This document shows positions 25,361-32,573 of a DNA stretch of 64,000 bases, piece after piece (the first letter of the stretch is position 1; each line of letters opens with the position of its first letter). This DNA comes from CADCVW01 sp964251385. Its GTDB lineage: Bacteria > Pseudomonadota > Alphaproteobacteria > Sphingomonadales > Sphingomonadaceae. The position numbers were made by a program, and so were the translations under genes. Where the stretch lies: NCBI GenBank assembly GCA_964251385.1, contig CAXUJK010000001.1, positions 1,224,413 through 1,288,412 on the forward strand, given 5' to 3'. Below the pieces are notes generated by a model, which did not search any database, had not been told where the DNA came from, and worked only from the letters and a program-made list of their open reading frames with translations.

Positions 25361-26331
25361 TCGATCCCGCTGCATACAACCAGCTCCCCGCCGCGCGCCG
25401 CGCCGAGCTGATCTACAGCCAGGCGCGATCCGAGATGTCGGACCGATTGTGGCGCGCGGCGCTCGGCCACGGGGAGGCTCCGCAGGACCAGAGTTCGGCC
25501 GCGCCCAGTGACGGCATGGGGTTCGATGCGCTGCTCGCGTTGTTGGACGCGCAGACCGGAGCGAAGAACGCCCCGGCCGCACCGCCTCCGGCGGCTTCCG
25601 ACCGACCTGTGCCCGTTCGGCCGGTCGAAGTCGACGTGGCAGTCGTCGTGCCTTCAGCGCCCGTCCCCATCTCCACCACGACCCGTGTCGATGGCCTAGG
25701 AGCCAACGCCCGCCACCTTCCCGCGCTCGCGAGCGCCGCCGCACGCACCGGCATCCCCGTCCCCGCCCTGGCCGCGATCGTCCATGCGGAGGCGGCGAAG
25801 GGCCGCGACGGAAGCTGGCAGGCCATGTCGCGCAACCCGCGCTCGTCCGCCGCTGGGCTTGGCCAGTTCCTCAGCGGCACGTGGGAGGGCATGGCGGAGG
25901 CAAAGGGCACGTGGCTCAACGAAGTGGCGCGCACGCGCGGCTGGCTTGGCGCGAACGGCCAAGTGCTGTCCGGGGCACGGTCGATCCTGCTGCAGCTACG
26001 CTACGATCCGGCCGCGTCGATCGAGACGACCGCCGATTATGCGCGTCAGAATCTGGACGGCCTGCGCCGCGCGGGCGTGTCGATCGGCACGGGCGCCGCA
26101 ACGATCGCGCAGAGCGCTTATCTCGGCCACCATCTGGGATTGGGCGACGCGATCCGGTTCATGAAAGGCGGCCTGGACCCCGGCCGCGCGAAAATGCTGC
26201 TGGGGGCGCAGATCGGGGCCGCGAAGGCGAGCGAGCATATCGCGCAGGCCGGCAACGCCACCGCCGCGCATCGCACGTGGTTTCTGGGTTTCGTCGATCG
26301 TCACGTGCAGCCGGAACGGTTCAACATCTAA
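25357..26331 (+). CDS. Lysozyme-like peptidoglycan hydrolase of the flagellar rod
   Basis: In this 324-residue protein, a Pro/Ala-rich N-terminal linker (to about 105) precedes a lysozyme-like domain. AAIVHAEAAKG carries the likely catalytic Glu, and SRNPRSSAAGLGQFLSGTWEGM is the family's Gly-x-Gln-Phe substrate loop. No signal peptide is visible, so export through the flagellar gate is possible. FlgJ in this window is only the rod-binding half, so this enzyme probably supplies the wall-opening activity. The ATG overlaps the fliJ stop. Confidence 0.72.
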   Translation: MIDPAAYNQLPAARRAELIYSQARSEMSDRLWRAALGHGEAPQDQSSAAPSDGMGFDALLALLDAQTGAKNAPAAPPPAASDRPVPVRPVEVDVAVVVPSAPVPISTTTRVDGLGANARHLPALASAAARTGIPVPALAAIVHAEAAKGRDGSWQAMSRNPRSSAAGLGQFLSGTWEGMAEAKGTWLNEVARTRGWLGANGQVLSGARSILLQLRYDPAASIETTADYARQNLDGLRRAGVSIGTGAATIAQSAYLGHHLGLGDAIRFMKGGLDPGRAKMLLGAQIGAAKASEHIAQAGNATAAHRTWFLGFVDRHVQPERFNI

Positions 26332-26334
26332 TCC

Positions 26335-26441
26335 GTCATTCCAGCGCAGGGCTCTCCTGAGCTTGTCGAAGGGCTGGCATTTCAGCGCGCTGCACGCACC
26401 ACAATATTTTCCGCTGAGGTCCCAGCCTGCGCTGGGACGAC
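26335..26441. repeat. Degenerate palindromic repeat, GTCATCCCGGC family, copy 2
   Basis: Outer arms GTCATTCCAGCGCAGG and CCTGCGCTGGGACGAC are diverged versions of the family. Near the left arm, CCTGAGCTTGTCGAAGGG is a second sphingomonad-type repeat word (reverse of CCCTTCGACAAGCTCAGG). The right arm ends 10 bases before the TATAAT of the sigma gene. Confidence 0.65.
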
Positions 26442-26451
26442 GAAACCAGTC

Positions 26452-26457
26452 TATAAT
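26452..26457 (+). promoter_or_regulatory. TATAAT box of the sigma-factor gene
   Basis: GTCTATAATGATC is identical to the fliF box over 11 bases. It would give a leader of about 135 bases before the sigma-factor ATG. Confidence 0.45.
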
Positions 26458-26490
26458 GATCCCACGACCCAAGCGGAAAATCCGCCCGGC

Positions 26491-26506
26491 TACGTAGTCT
26501 TACGTA
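26491..26506 (+). promoter_or_regulatory. Tandem TACGTA palindromes
   Basis: TACGTAGTCTTACGTA holds two TACGTA palindromes exactly 10 bases (one helical turn) apart, downstream of the TATAAT box. Such cores are bound by some LuxR/FixJ-type regulators; a gene for one lies 1.8 kb away. Function is inferred. Confidence 0.4.
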
Positions 26507-26562
26507 GGGGTGTGATATCAAGCGCTTAAACGGTTAAACCCGAAGACGATCCCCGGAACGAG

Positions 26563-26585
26563 GGAGCCCCGGCTCCAAGGTTTTT
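26563..26585 (+). promoter_or_regulatory. Terminator-like hairpin in the sigma-factor leader
   Basis: GGAGC-CCCG-GCTCC is followed by AAGG and TTTTT, ending 15 bases before the ATG. It could be a weak terminator or attenuator, or could shape access to the ribosome site. Confidence 0.35.
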
Positions 26586-26600
26586 GGGAAACGTAACTTC

Positions 26601-27623
26601 ATGTCCAAGATCACCGTCGCGCTGGAAGGCGCCGTCGCTAACGTTCTCGCCAACACGCCCGCCGAAGGGATCCGCCCCACCGCCCGCCAGCGCGCCGACG
26701 CCGACAAGGCGTTCGCGACGATCCTCAAGCTGATCGCGCCCCGTATCCGCCACTTCATCCGGCAGTACGGGCTGGTGGCACACTGGGAAGATGCCGAACA
26801 ATGCTGCGCGATCGGCGTGCACCGCGCGATCCAGGGTTATGATCCGGAAAAGGCGCAGTTCACGACTTTCGTGAACTGGCAGCTGCGTGGCGAGCTTCAG
26901 AGCCTCCGCTTCCGCCTGATGACCGACCAGCGCCCGTCCGCCAAGAAGGTCGATGCGACCACGGTGTCGCTGCATGCGGTGACTTCGGGCGCGGACGGCG
27001 AGGACAGCTCGCTCGAAGCGATGATCCCGGATGGCGAGGCGCTCGGCCTGACCGAAGCCGGCGCGTCTGAATATCTCGCCGCGTCGGCACGAACCGCGCT
27101 CGTCGACCAGTATGTCGCGCATCTGCGCAGCGTCGGCACCGAGGCGCTGAAACGCCGCGCGCGCGCCAAGCGCACCGTGTTCGAACCGGGTCAGCCGCGG
27201 CTGCGCGCCGCGAACGGCGGTATCGATCCGGCCGATCTCGCGCTGCTGGAGGAAGACATCGCGCAGCACCGCATGGTGGTGGAAGCGCGGGTGTTCGACG
27301 ACGTTCCGCTGGAGGACATCGGGACCGCCGCGGGCGTGACCAAGGAACGCGTGCGCCAGATCGCCAAGAAGGCGGCGCGCACGCTCGCCGAGCTGGCGAC
27401 GACCGAACCGCAGTTCGCGATCATCGGCGAATATCGCAAGCTGCCGGTCGTCGTTCCGCGCGTGCGCAACAAGCCGACCGCGCTGCTTCCCGACGCCGAC
27501 GCGCTGCACAACCGGCTGGCGTACGTCGCCGAGCAGGCGGAGGATGAGGTCGCGTTCGAAGCGGTGGAACTCGACGAGCAGCCGGTCGCGCGCGGTTTCG
27601 TCAAGCGCGCGTTGGTTTACTAA
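26601..27623 (+). CDS. Atypical sigma-70-family sigma factor in the flagellar island
   Basis: This 340-residue protein has a region-2-like part at about 35-110, with DAEQCCAIGVHRAIQGYDPEKAQ (as in the core-binding helix) and FTTFVNWQLRGELQSLRFRL (as in 2.3-2.4). A region-4 helix-turn-helix at 228-262 contains PLEDIGTAAGVTKERVRQIAKKA. About 115 residues without an obvious sigma-3 domain separate them, and a further 75-residue tail follows. It matches neither FliA nor RpoH closely. A role in reading the island's TATAAT-type promoters is inferred from location only. Confidence 0.7.
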   Translation: MSKITVALEGAVANVLANTPAEGIRPTARQRADADKAFATILKLIAPRIRHFIRQYGLVAHWEDAEQCCAIGVHRAIQGYDPEKAQFTTFVNWQLRGELQSLRFRLMTDQRPSAKKVDATTVSLHAVTSGADGEDSSLEAMIPDGEALGLTEAGASEYLAASARTALVDQYVAHLRSVGTEALKRRARAKRTVFEPGQPRLRAANGGIDPADLALLEEDIAQHRMVVEARVFDDVPLEDIGTAAGVTKERVRQIAKKAARTLAELATTEPQFAIIGEYRKLPVVVPRVRNKPTALLPDADALHNRLAYVAEQAEDEVAFEAVELDEQPVARGFVKRALVY

Positions 27624-27631
27624 GACCGTAC

Positions 27632-27658
27632 GTCATCCCGGCGCATGCCGGGATGACA
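27632..27658. repeat. Single-hairpin repeat, GTCATCCCGGC family, copy 3
   Basis: GTCATCCCGGCGCATGCCGGG plus GATGAC is a near-perfect palindrome 9 bases after the sigma-factor stop. It is a half-unit of the longer repeats. No T-run follows, so it is not a classical terminator. Confidence 0.8.
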
Positions 27659-27727
27659 TAGCTGAATAAACGTTGGCGCTCGGTGCTCGTCTCTCTGTTC
27701 TCCTAGAATGAAGAAGGAGGCGGACTC

Positions 27728-28231
27728 GTGCAGCTCGACGAATTCAGGACCGCGTGCGCGCGTGGCGGGGCGACTTCATTGCCCGGCCGTGACGCGCCGC
27801 TCGCCATGCAGGCGCTCGAAGTCGCCGAGCTCGCCGGGTGGCTGCTGGCGAGTTGCGGCGCGCCCCTGCTCAGCGTCACGTGGGATTCCGGCGAGCCGTC
27901 CGTCAGGCCCCTGATCGTGTACTGGCGCGCCGACCTCACCGTCGACCCGCAGTTTCCCGAGGCGCACTGCGCGTACCCGAGCGTGCTCGCCGCCCTGGAG
28001 CGTGCCGCGCAGCCGCTGCTCGAGGCTTTGCGTGCACGTTGGCCCGATTACGCCCGGCCTCGCCGGATCGGAGTCGTGACCGACGGAGCGGGCGTCGCGT
28101 TCTCGCCCGACGAACCCTGGCCGCTCGCGCCCGACTGGCTCGGCCGCCACGTCCGCGCGCGCGGCTCGCTCACCCAGATCCTGCCGTTTTGGCCCTTGTT
28201 GCCGCATGGATCGGCCGCGACCCAGTCATAA
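27728..28231 (+). CDS. Hypothetical protein
   Basis: This 167-residue protein has a GTG start with a perfect AGGAGG 7 bases upstream, which decides the start. It is rich in Leu, Ala and Trp, with no signal peptide or membrane segment and no motif I recognise. It stands between the sigma-factor gene and the FixJ-like regulator, all in the same direction. The strong ribosome site and good codon pattern indicate a real gene; function is unknown. Confidence 0.55.
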   Translation: MQLDEFRTACARGGATSLPGRDAPLAMQALEVAELAGWLLASCGAPLLSVTWDSGEPSVRPLIVYWRADLTVDPQFPEAHCAYPSVLAALERAAQPLLEALRARWPDYARPRRIGVVTDGAGVAFSPDEPWPLAPDWLGRHVRARGSLTQILPFWPLLPHGSAATQS

Positions 28232-28298
28232 CGGTGCATTAACCAAGTTCCCGACAAGCTTTGCGCACGTAGCGTCGTGTCCGATCGGAAGGACCGCG

Positions 28299-28895
28299 AT
28301 GCGCGCAATTCACATCGTCGACGACGACGAGCCCTGCCGCACCTTCCTGCGTCGCCTGCTGTCGCCCCAGTCCGATCTGATCATCCGCTGCTTCAAGTCG
28401 GGCGACGCCTTTCTGGCCGACGATCACGATGCGGGCGTGCTGCTGCTCGACCTGCACATGCCGGGTGCGAGCGGCATGGACGTGCTCGCCACAGCCGGCG
28501 CGAGGCACGCGGCGGTGGTGATGAGTGGCGGCGGCGATATCGGCCTCGCGGTCGAGGCGATGAAGGCGGGCGCTCTCGACTTCGTCGAAAAACCTTTCGA
28601 GGCGGCCCGGCTGCTCGGGAGCATCGAAGCCGCCTTCCGCGTCCTGGAACAAAGCGAGGCGGCCGCACGGCGGGCGCGTGCGGCACGGGACAAGATCACC
28701 AGCCTGTCCCCGCGCGAAGGCGACGTCTTCCGCGGCCTCATCGACGGCAGGCCCAACAAGGCGATCGCCGACGCGCTCGATCTAAGCCCGCGCACGGTCG
28801 AAATCCACCGCGCGAACCTAATGGAGAAACTGTCCGCGCGCAGCGTACCGGAGGCGATGCGTATTGCGTTCGCCGCGGGGATGTTCGCGGATTGA
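28299..28895 (+). CDS. FixJ-type response regulator
   Basis: This 198-residue two-domain regulator has a receiver (1-120) with acidic pair VDDDE at 7-11, phospho-acceptor Asp51 in LLLDLHMPG and Lys in VEKPF. A LuxR-type helix-turn-helix (135-190) contains LSPREGDVFRGLIDGRPNKAIADALDL and SPRTVEIHRANLMEKL. The ATG with GGAAGGA is chosen. No histidine kinase gene is adjacent. A role in flagellar control is suggested only by location; FixJ-type proteins can bind TACGTA-like sites such as the pair at 26491. Confidence 0.85.
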   Translation: MRAIHIVDDDEPCRTFLRRLLSPQSDLIIRCFKSGDAFLADDHDAGVLLLDLHMPGASGMDVLATAGARHAAVVMSGGGDIGLAVEAMKAGALDFVEKPFEAARLLGSIEAAFRVLEQSEAAARRARAARDKITSLSPREGDVFRGLIDGRPNKAIADALDLSPRTVEIHRANLMEKLSARSVPEAMRIAFAAGMFAD

Positions 28896-28896
28896 C

Positions 28897-29021
28897 CGTC
28901 ACCGGCGTAGGGGCACCCCGCAAAGTAGTACTTTGCGGGGGACCCCGGAGGCCGGGATCTCAGCGAGTCTTGATGACGGCAGATGCATACCCCTGAGATC
29001 CCGGCCTTCGCCGGAATGACG
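28897..29021. repeat. Palindromic repeat, GTCATCCCGGC family, copy 4, interrupted
   Basis: The right arm CTGAGATCCCGGCC...GGAATGAC is standard. The left arm is split: GTCACCGGCG, then about 35 bases holding another palindrome (28916-28940), then GCCGGGATCTCAG. It separates the convergent FixJ-like and flaF genes. Confidence 0.75.
28916..28940. repeat. Perfect 25-base palindrome nested in a repeat arm
   Basis: The 12-base arm CCCCGCAAAGTA, one G, then its exact complement TACTTTGCGGGG. It interrupts the left arm of the surrounding repeat and belongs to neither main family. Confidence 0.85.
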
Positions 29022-29028
29022 TGCGGAT

Positions 29029-29388
29029 CTAGGCCGCGACGGGTTCGGCCATCAGCCCTTCGATGATCGAGCGGTTGACCGTGATAAGCTCGTCAATGCT
29101 GTCGCGGCCAGCGACGACGTCGCTCGTGAAGCGGTCGACCCACAGCCCGATCGAGACGATGCTCGCGCGCAACGCATCGGGGAGCATGTTGCCCTTGGCG
29201 CCACAGGCAGACGAGAACGCGCCCCACACTTCGCGGTTGCGGTGGAGCACGGGCATCAGCGCCGCGCCGCTCAGGCCCGCATCGCGCGCGCCGATCATGT
29301 CGCCCGTGATCTGGCTCATCAGGCGATGCTCGGTCGCGCGGGGATCGTCGATGAAGGTTTGGGCGCGCTGATAGGCTTGCAGGGACAT
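29029..29388 (-). CDS. flaF: Flagellin secretion/assembly factor FlaF
   Basis: This 119-residue helical protein begins MSLQAYQRAQTFIDDPRATEHRLM and matches FlaF (FlbA), with the family's GARDAGLSGAALMPVLHRNREVWGAF segment. In Caulobacter FlaF is needed for flagellin secretion and synthesis and acts opposite to FlbT. The ATG is chosen for the GAGGAGC site. It is divergent from motA, with a perfect inverted repeat in between. Confidence 0.88.
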   Translation of the reverse strand: MSLQAYQRAQTFIDDPRATEHRLMSQITGDMIGARDAGLSGAALMPVLHRNREVWGAFSSACGAKGNMLPDALRASIVSIGLWVDRFTSDVVAGRDSIDELITVNRSIIEGLMAEPVAA

Positions 29389-29417
29389 GGATGCTCCTCG
29401 GGAGACCGGACCCTTGC

Positions 29418-29503
29418 ATTGTAGCGGACGCACGCGCCGACCGGATCGCCAAGCGATCTTTTCCACCGCCGAACCCCGATCGCCTCGCGCGCCCGCCTAT
29501 TAT
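29418..29503. promoter_or_regulatory. flaF-motA divergent promoter region
   Basis: Minus-strand TACAAT (29418-29423) serves flaF, and plus-strand TATTAT (29498-29503) serves motA. Between them GATCGCCAAGCGATC (29444-29458) is a perfect 6-base-arm palindrome. TTAACC follows the motA box. Confidence 0.4.
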
Positions 29504-29539
29504 GCTGGTTAACCCTCCGTCCGAGTGTGTCCCAGTTCC

Positions 29540-30424
29540 ATGATCAACGGTGTCGGCTTCCTTCTCATCCTCGGCTGCGTGTTCGGCTCGTTCATTCTCG
29601 CCGGCGGCAAGATGGGGATCATCCTGCACGCCTTGCCGCACGAGATGATGGCGATCGGCGGCGCGTCGATCGGCGCGTTCATCGTCAGCAACTCGCTCGC
29701 CACCGTAAAGCTTGCCGGCAAAGGGATCGTTCGCGCGTTCAAGGGCTCGCGGTGGAAGGATAGCGATTACCGCGACCTGCTGACGTTGATGTTCGGCCTG
29801 CTCTCGACGTTCAAGAAAGGCGGCGCGACCGCGATCGAGCCGCATCTCGATACCCCGGCGGAGAGCACGATCTTCTCGCGCTATCCGCGTTTGCTCGCCG
29901 ACCACCACCTCGTCGAGTTCATCTGCGACTACCTGCGCATGATGACGGTCAATTTCGAGGATCCCCATCAGCTCGCCGAGGCGATGGAGAACGACATCGA
30001 GAAGCACCATCACGAAGAGCTCGCGCCGCAGCACGCGCTACAGACGATGGCCGACGGCCTGCCCGCGATCGGCATCGTCGCGGCCGTGCTCGGCGTCATC
30101 AAGACGATGGGGTCGATCGACCAGCCGGTGGAAATCCTGGGCGGCATGATCGGCGGCGCGCTGGTCGGCACGTTTCTTGGGGTGCTGCTGGCCTACTGCC
30201 TCGTCGGGCCGCTCGCCAGCAAGCTGCTCGCGATCGTCGAGGCGGACGGCAAGCCGTTCCTGATCGCCAAGGCCGCGATCATCGCGCACGCACAAGGCGC
30301 GCCGACGCAGGTCGCGGTCGAGATCGCCAGGCGGATGACGCCGTCGGCCTACGCGCCGACGTTCCAGCAACTGGAAACCGCGCTCGACGAGGCCAAGACC
30401 GCCTTGTCGGCCGTCCCCGCCTGA
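29540..30424 (+). CDS. motA: Flagellar motor stator protein MotA
   Basis: This 294-residue stator subunit has four membrane segments (about 5-30, 35-50, 168-190, 200-225) and a cytoplasmic loop between the second and third that contacts FliG. The membrane motif LPAIGIVAAVLGVIKTMGSIDQP is diagnostic. With MotB it conducts ions to turn the motor. The start is the ATG before INGVGFLLIL. motB follows after one base. Confidence 0.95.
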   Translation: MINGVGFLLILGCVFGSFILAGGKMGIILHALPHEMMAIGGASIGAFIVSNSLATVKLAGKGIVRAFKGSRWKDSDYRDLLTLMFGLLSTFKKGGATAIEPHLDTPAESTIFSRYPRLLADHHLVEFICDYLRMMTVNFEDPHQLAEAMENDIEKHHHEELAPQHALQTMADGLPAIGIVAAVLGVIKTMGSIDQPVEILGGMIGGALVGTFLGVLLAYCLVGPLASKLLAIVEADGKPFLIAKAAIIAHAQGAPTQVAVEIARRMTPSAYAPTFQQLETALDEAKTALSAVPA

Positions 30425-30425
30425 C

Positions 30426-31301
30426 GTGGCCACCGCCCCCAAGCTCGCGCCGGAAGCGCCGGTCCGCCCGATCATCGTCATCCGCAAGGTCAAGAAGGTG
30501 GCCGGCGGGCACCACGGCGGCGCGTGGAAAGTCGCGTATGCCGACTTCGTGACCGCGATGATGGCGTTCTTCATGCTGCTGTGGCTGATCAGCAATCCCG
30601 ACAAGCAGCGGCTCAAGGGCCTTGCCGAGTATTTCACGCCAGCCTCGCCCAGCCCCGGCGCGGCCGCGGCGGGCGCGACGCCGGGCGATGCGCCGGGCGC
30701 GGGCGGGCGCACGCGGCGCGCGCAGGGCGACAGCACGAGTTCGACCGGTCAGCCGACGGCGGAGGCGGCGACCGCGGGAACCGCGCGCGGCGGGACGGCC
30801 GCGGTTCCCGATGCGTCGTTGCGCGTCCTCGCGCAGGAGCTGCGGGTGGCGATCGACAGCGTGCCGGACGAGGACGCGAGCCAGAGCACCAAGCTCGAGT
30901 CCACGCGCGACGGTCTGCGCATCAGCCTGATGGATACGGCCAAACGGTCCATGTTCCTGAGCGGCACCGCGCGCCTCAACGATTACGGCCGCGAGATGCT
31001 CGGGCGGGTCGCGGGCAAACTGATAAAGTCCGGCGCGCAGATCGCGATCGAGGGGCACACCGACGGCACGGGCGGACAGAGCCCGGCCAACTGGAAACTG
31101 TCGGGCGAACGCGCGCTCGCGGCGCAGGGCGCGATGCTCGCCGCCGGGCTGACGCCGGATCGTTTCGCGGAGATCGTCGCCATGGCGGCAACGCAGCCGG
31201 TCTATCCGGATCAGCCGGAGCGGCCCGAGAACCGTCGCATCACGGTGGTCGTCCTGGGCCAGGCCCCGACGCTGCCGACCGACGTCAGCTTCAAGTTCTG
31301 A
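30426..31301 (+). CDS. motB: Flagellar motor stator protein MotB
   Basis: This 291-residue protein has a short cytoplasmic N-terminus, one membrane helix with the ion-binding Asp in YADFVTAMMAFFMLLWL, a plug and Ala/Gly-rich linker (70-130), and a C-terminal OmpA-like peptidoglycan-binding domain (IAIEGHTDGTGGQSPANWKLSGERA). It anchors MotA to the cell wall. GTG start; it is followed by a FliL-like gene one base later. Confidence 0.94.
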   Translation: MATAPKLAPEAPVRPIIVIRKVKKVAGGHHGGAWKVAYADFVTAMMAFFMLLWLISNPDKQRLKGLAEYFTPASPSPGAAAAGATPGDAPGAGGRTRRAQGDSTSSTGQPTAEAATAGTARGGTAAVPDASLRVLAQELRVAIDSVPDEDASQSTKLESTRDGLRISLMDTAKRSMFLSGTARLNDYGREMLGRVAGKLIKSGAQIAIEGHTDGTGGQSPANWKLSGERALAAQGAMLAAGLTPDRFAEIVAMAATQPVYPDQPERPENRRITVVVLGQAPTLPTDVSFKF

Positions 31302-31302
31302 G

Positions 31303-31746
31303 ATGGGGGTAAAGGCGATCCTGCTGCCTGTTGCCGTGCTGATCGGCGGCACCGCCGTCGGCGGCGGCGCGGCTTACGGCGTCGGCTTGCTCGTTGGACC
31401 GGCACCGGCAGCGGGCGAGAAGCCTGCGCCGGCGGAGACGAGCTTCGTACCCACCGCGAAGATCCTGGCTCCGTTGGTCATGCCCGACGGCCGCCTGTCC
31501 GGTTATGTCGCGTTCGAGGTGCAGCTCGAGGTCGGCACGGACGACGCGGAGTTCGTGACCGCGCGGCTGCCGCTGCTGCTCCACGCGATCAACATGCGCA
31601 CCTACCGCACGCCGATGGCGGCGGGGGCGGACGGGATGCTCCCGGACCTGGGCGTGTTCCGCAAGGTGGTGATGGAGGCTTCGGGAGAAGCGTTCGGCAA
31701 GGGTGTGGTGACGATGGCGGCGATCACGCAGGCGACGCCAGCCTGA
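31303..31746 (+). CDS. FliL-like protein of the motAB operon
   Basis: This 147-residue membrane-anchored protein has an N-terminal hydrophobic segment (ILLPVAVLIGGTAVGGGAAYGVG) and a periplasmic domain with SFVPTAKILAPLVMPDGRLSGYVAFEVQLEV that resembles FliL in strand order, followed by helices. FliL-type proteins encircle stators, so co-transcription with motAB fits. Similarity is judged by eye; it lacks the classical cytoplasmic tail. The stop is followed by a palindromic repeat. Confidence 0.55.
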   Translation: MGVKAILLPVAVLIGGTAVGGGAAYGVGLLVGPAPAAGEKPAPAETSFVPTAKILAPLVMPDGRLSGYVAFEVQLEVGTDDAEFVTARLPLLLHAINMRTYRTPMAAGADGMLPDLGVFRKVVMEASGEAFGKGVVTMAAITQATPA

Positions 31747-31751
31747 TCGCG

Positions 31752-31838
31752 CGTCATCCCGGCGCATGCTAAGATCTCAGGGGCATGGCGCTGCCGGTAG
31801 TCGAACCTCGCTGAAATCCCAGCATGCGCTGGGATGAC
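31752..31838. repeat. Palindromic repeat, GTCATCCCGGC family, copy 5
   Basis: Left arm GTCATCCCGGCGCATGCTAA and right arm CCCAGCATGCGCTGGGATGAC flank a 45-base centre. It fills the gap between the convergent FliL-like and fliP genes. Confidence 0.8.
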
Positions 31839-31844
31839 GTGGTG

Positions 31845-32573
31845 TTACCCGCTCCCGCCGAAACTCCGCACCAGCGATCCGGCGACCAGCGCCCAGCCGT
31901 CCACCAGCACGAAGAAGATGATCTTCATCGGCAACGAGATCGTGGGCGGGGGGAGCATCATCATGCCCATCGCCATCAGCACCGCGGCCACCGCCAGGTC
32001 GATGATCAGGAACGGGAGCAGCAGCAGAAACCCGATCTCGAACGCGCGGCGCAGTTCGGAGATCATGAAGGCGGGGGCGAGCGTGGTCAGCGGGGTTTGC
32101 GCGCGGGGAACCGGGGGCTTGGCGGACAGCTTGGTGAACAGCGACAGGTCGTCGTCACGGACCTGCGTCAGCATGAAAACCCGAAAGGGTTCGGCGGTGC
32201 GCTCGAAGGCTTGTTGTTCGGTGATGCGGCCAGCGGAATAGGGGCTGACCCCTTGCTCCCATGCGCGCTCGAACGTCGGGGCCATGACGAAGAAGGAGAG
32301 GAACAGGGCCAGGCTGATGATGACCGGGTTGGGCGGGACGCCTTGTGCGCCCAGCCCCGTGCGGAGCAGCGACAAAGCGACGACGATGCGCGTGAACGAG
32401 GTCACCGTCATCAGGATGCCGGGCGCGAGGCTGAGCACGGTCAGCATCAGCACGAGGCTGATCGCGCGGCCGGAGACGGAGCCTTCGCCGAGGTTGATGG
32501 ACGCGGATTGCGCGAACGCGGTGGCGGGAACGAATGCCGCGACCGCGAAGGCGGCGAGGACGCGCTTACGCAT
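31845..32573 (-). CDS. fliP: Flagellar export gate protein FliP
   Basis: This 242-residue inner-membrane protein has a cleavable signal (RKRVLAAFAVAAFVPATAFAQ) and the family signatures LAPGILMTVTSFTRIVVALSLLR and LLPFLIIDLAVAAVLMAMGMMMLPP. It forms the export gate pentamer with FliQ and FliR. The ATG overlaps the fliO end by 8 bases. The gene order fliN-fliO-fliP is conserved. Confidence 0.95.
   Translation of the reverse strand: MRKRVLAAFAVAAFVPATAFAQSASINLGEGSVSGRAISLVLMLTVLSLAPGILMTVTSFTRIVVALSLLRTGLGAQGVPPNPVIISLALFLSFFVMAPTFERAWEQGVSPYSAGRITEQQAFERTAEPFRVFMLTQVRDDDLSLFTKLSAKPPVPRAQTPLTTLAPAFMISELRRAFEIGFLLLLPFLIIDLAVAAVLMAMGMMMLPPPTISLPMKIIFFVLVDGWALVAGSLVRSFGGSG

Noticed and set aside
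26523..26540. CtrA site before the sigma-factor gene (TTAA...TTAA)
   Set aside because: Spacing is four bases, not the seven of the CtrA consensus. TTAACC half-sites near the motA, flgI and fliN boxes also lack a correctly spaced partner.
27632..27658. Hairpin after the sigma-factor gene as a rho-independent terminator
   Set aside because: No run of T follows, and it matches the dispersed repeat family.
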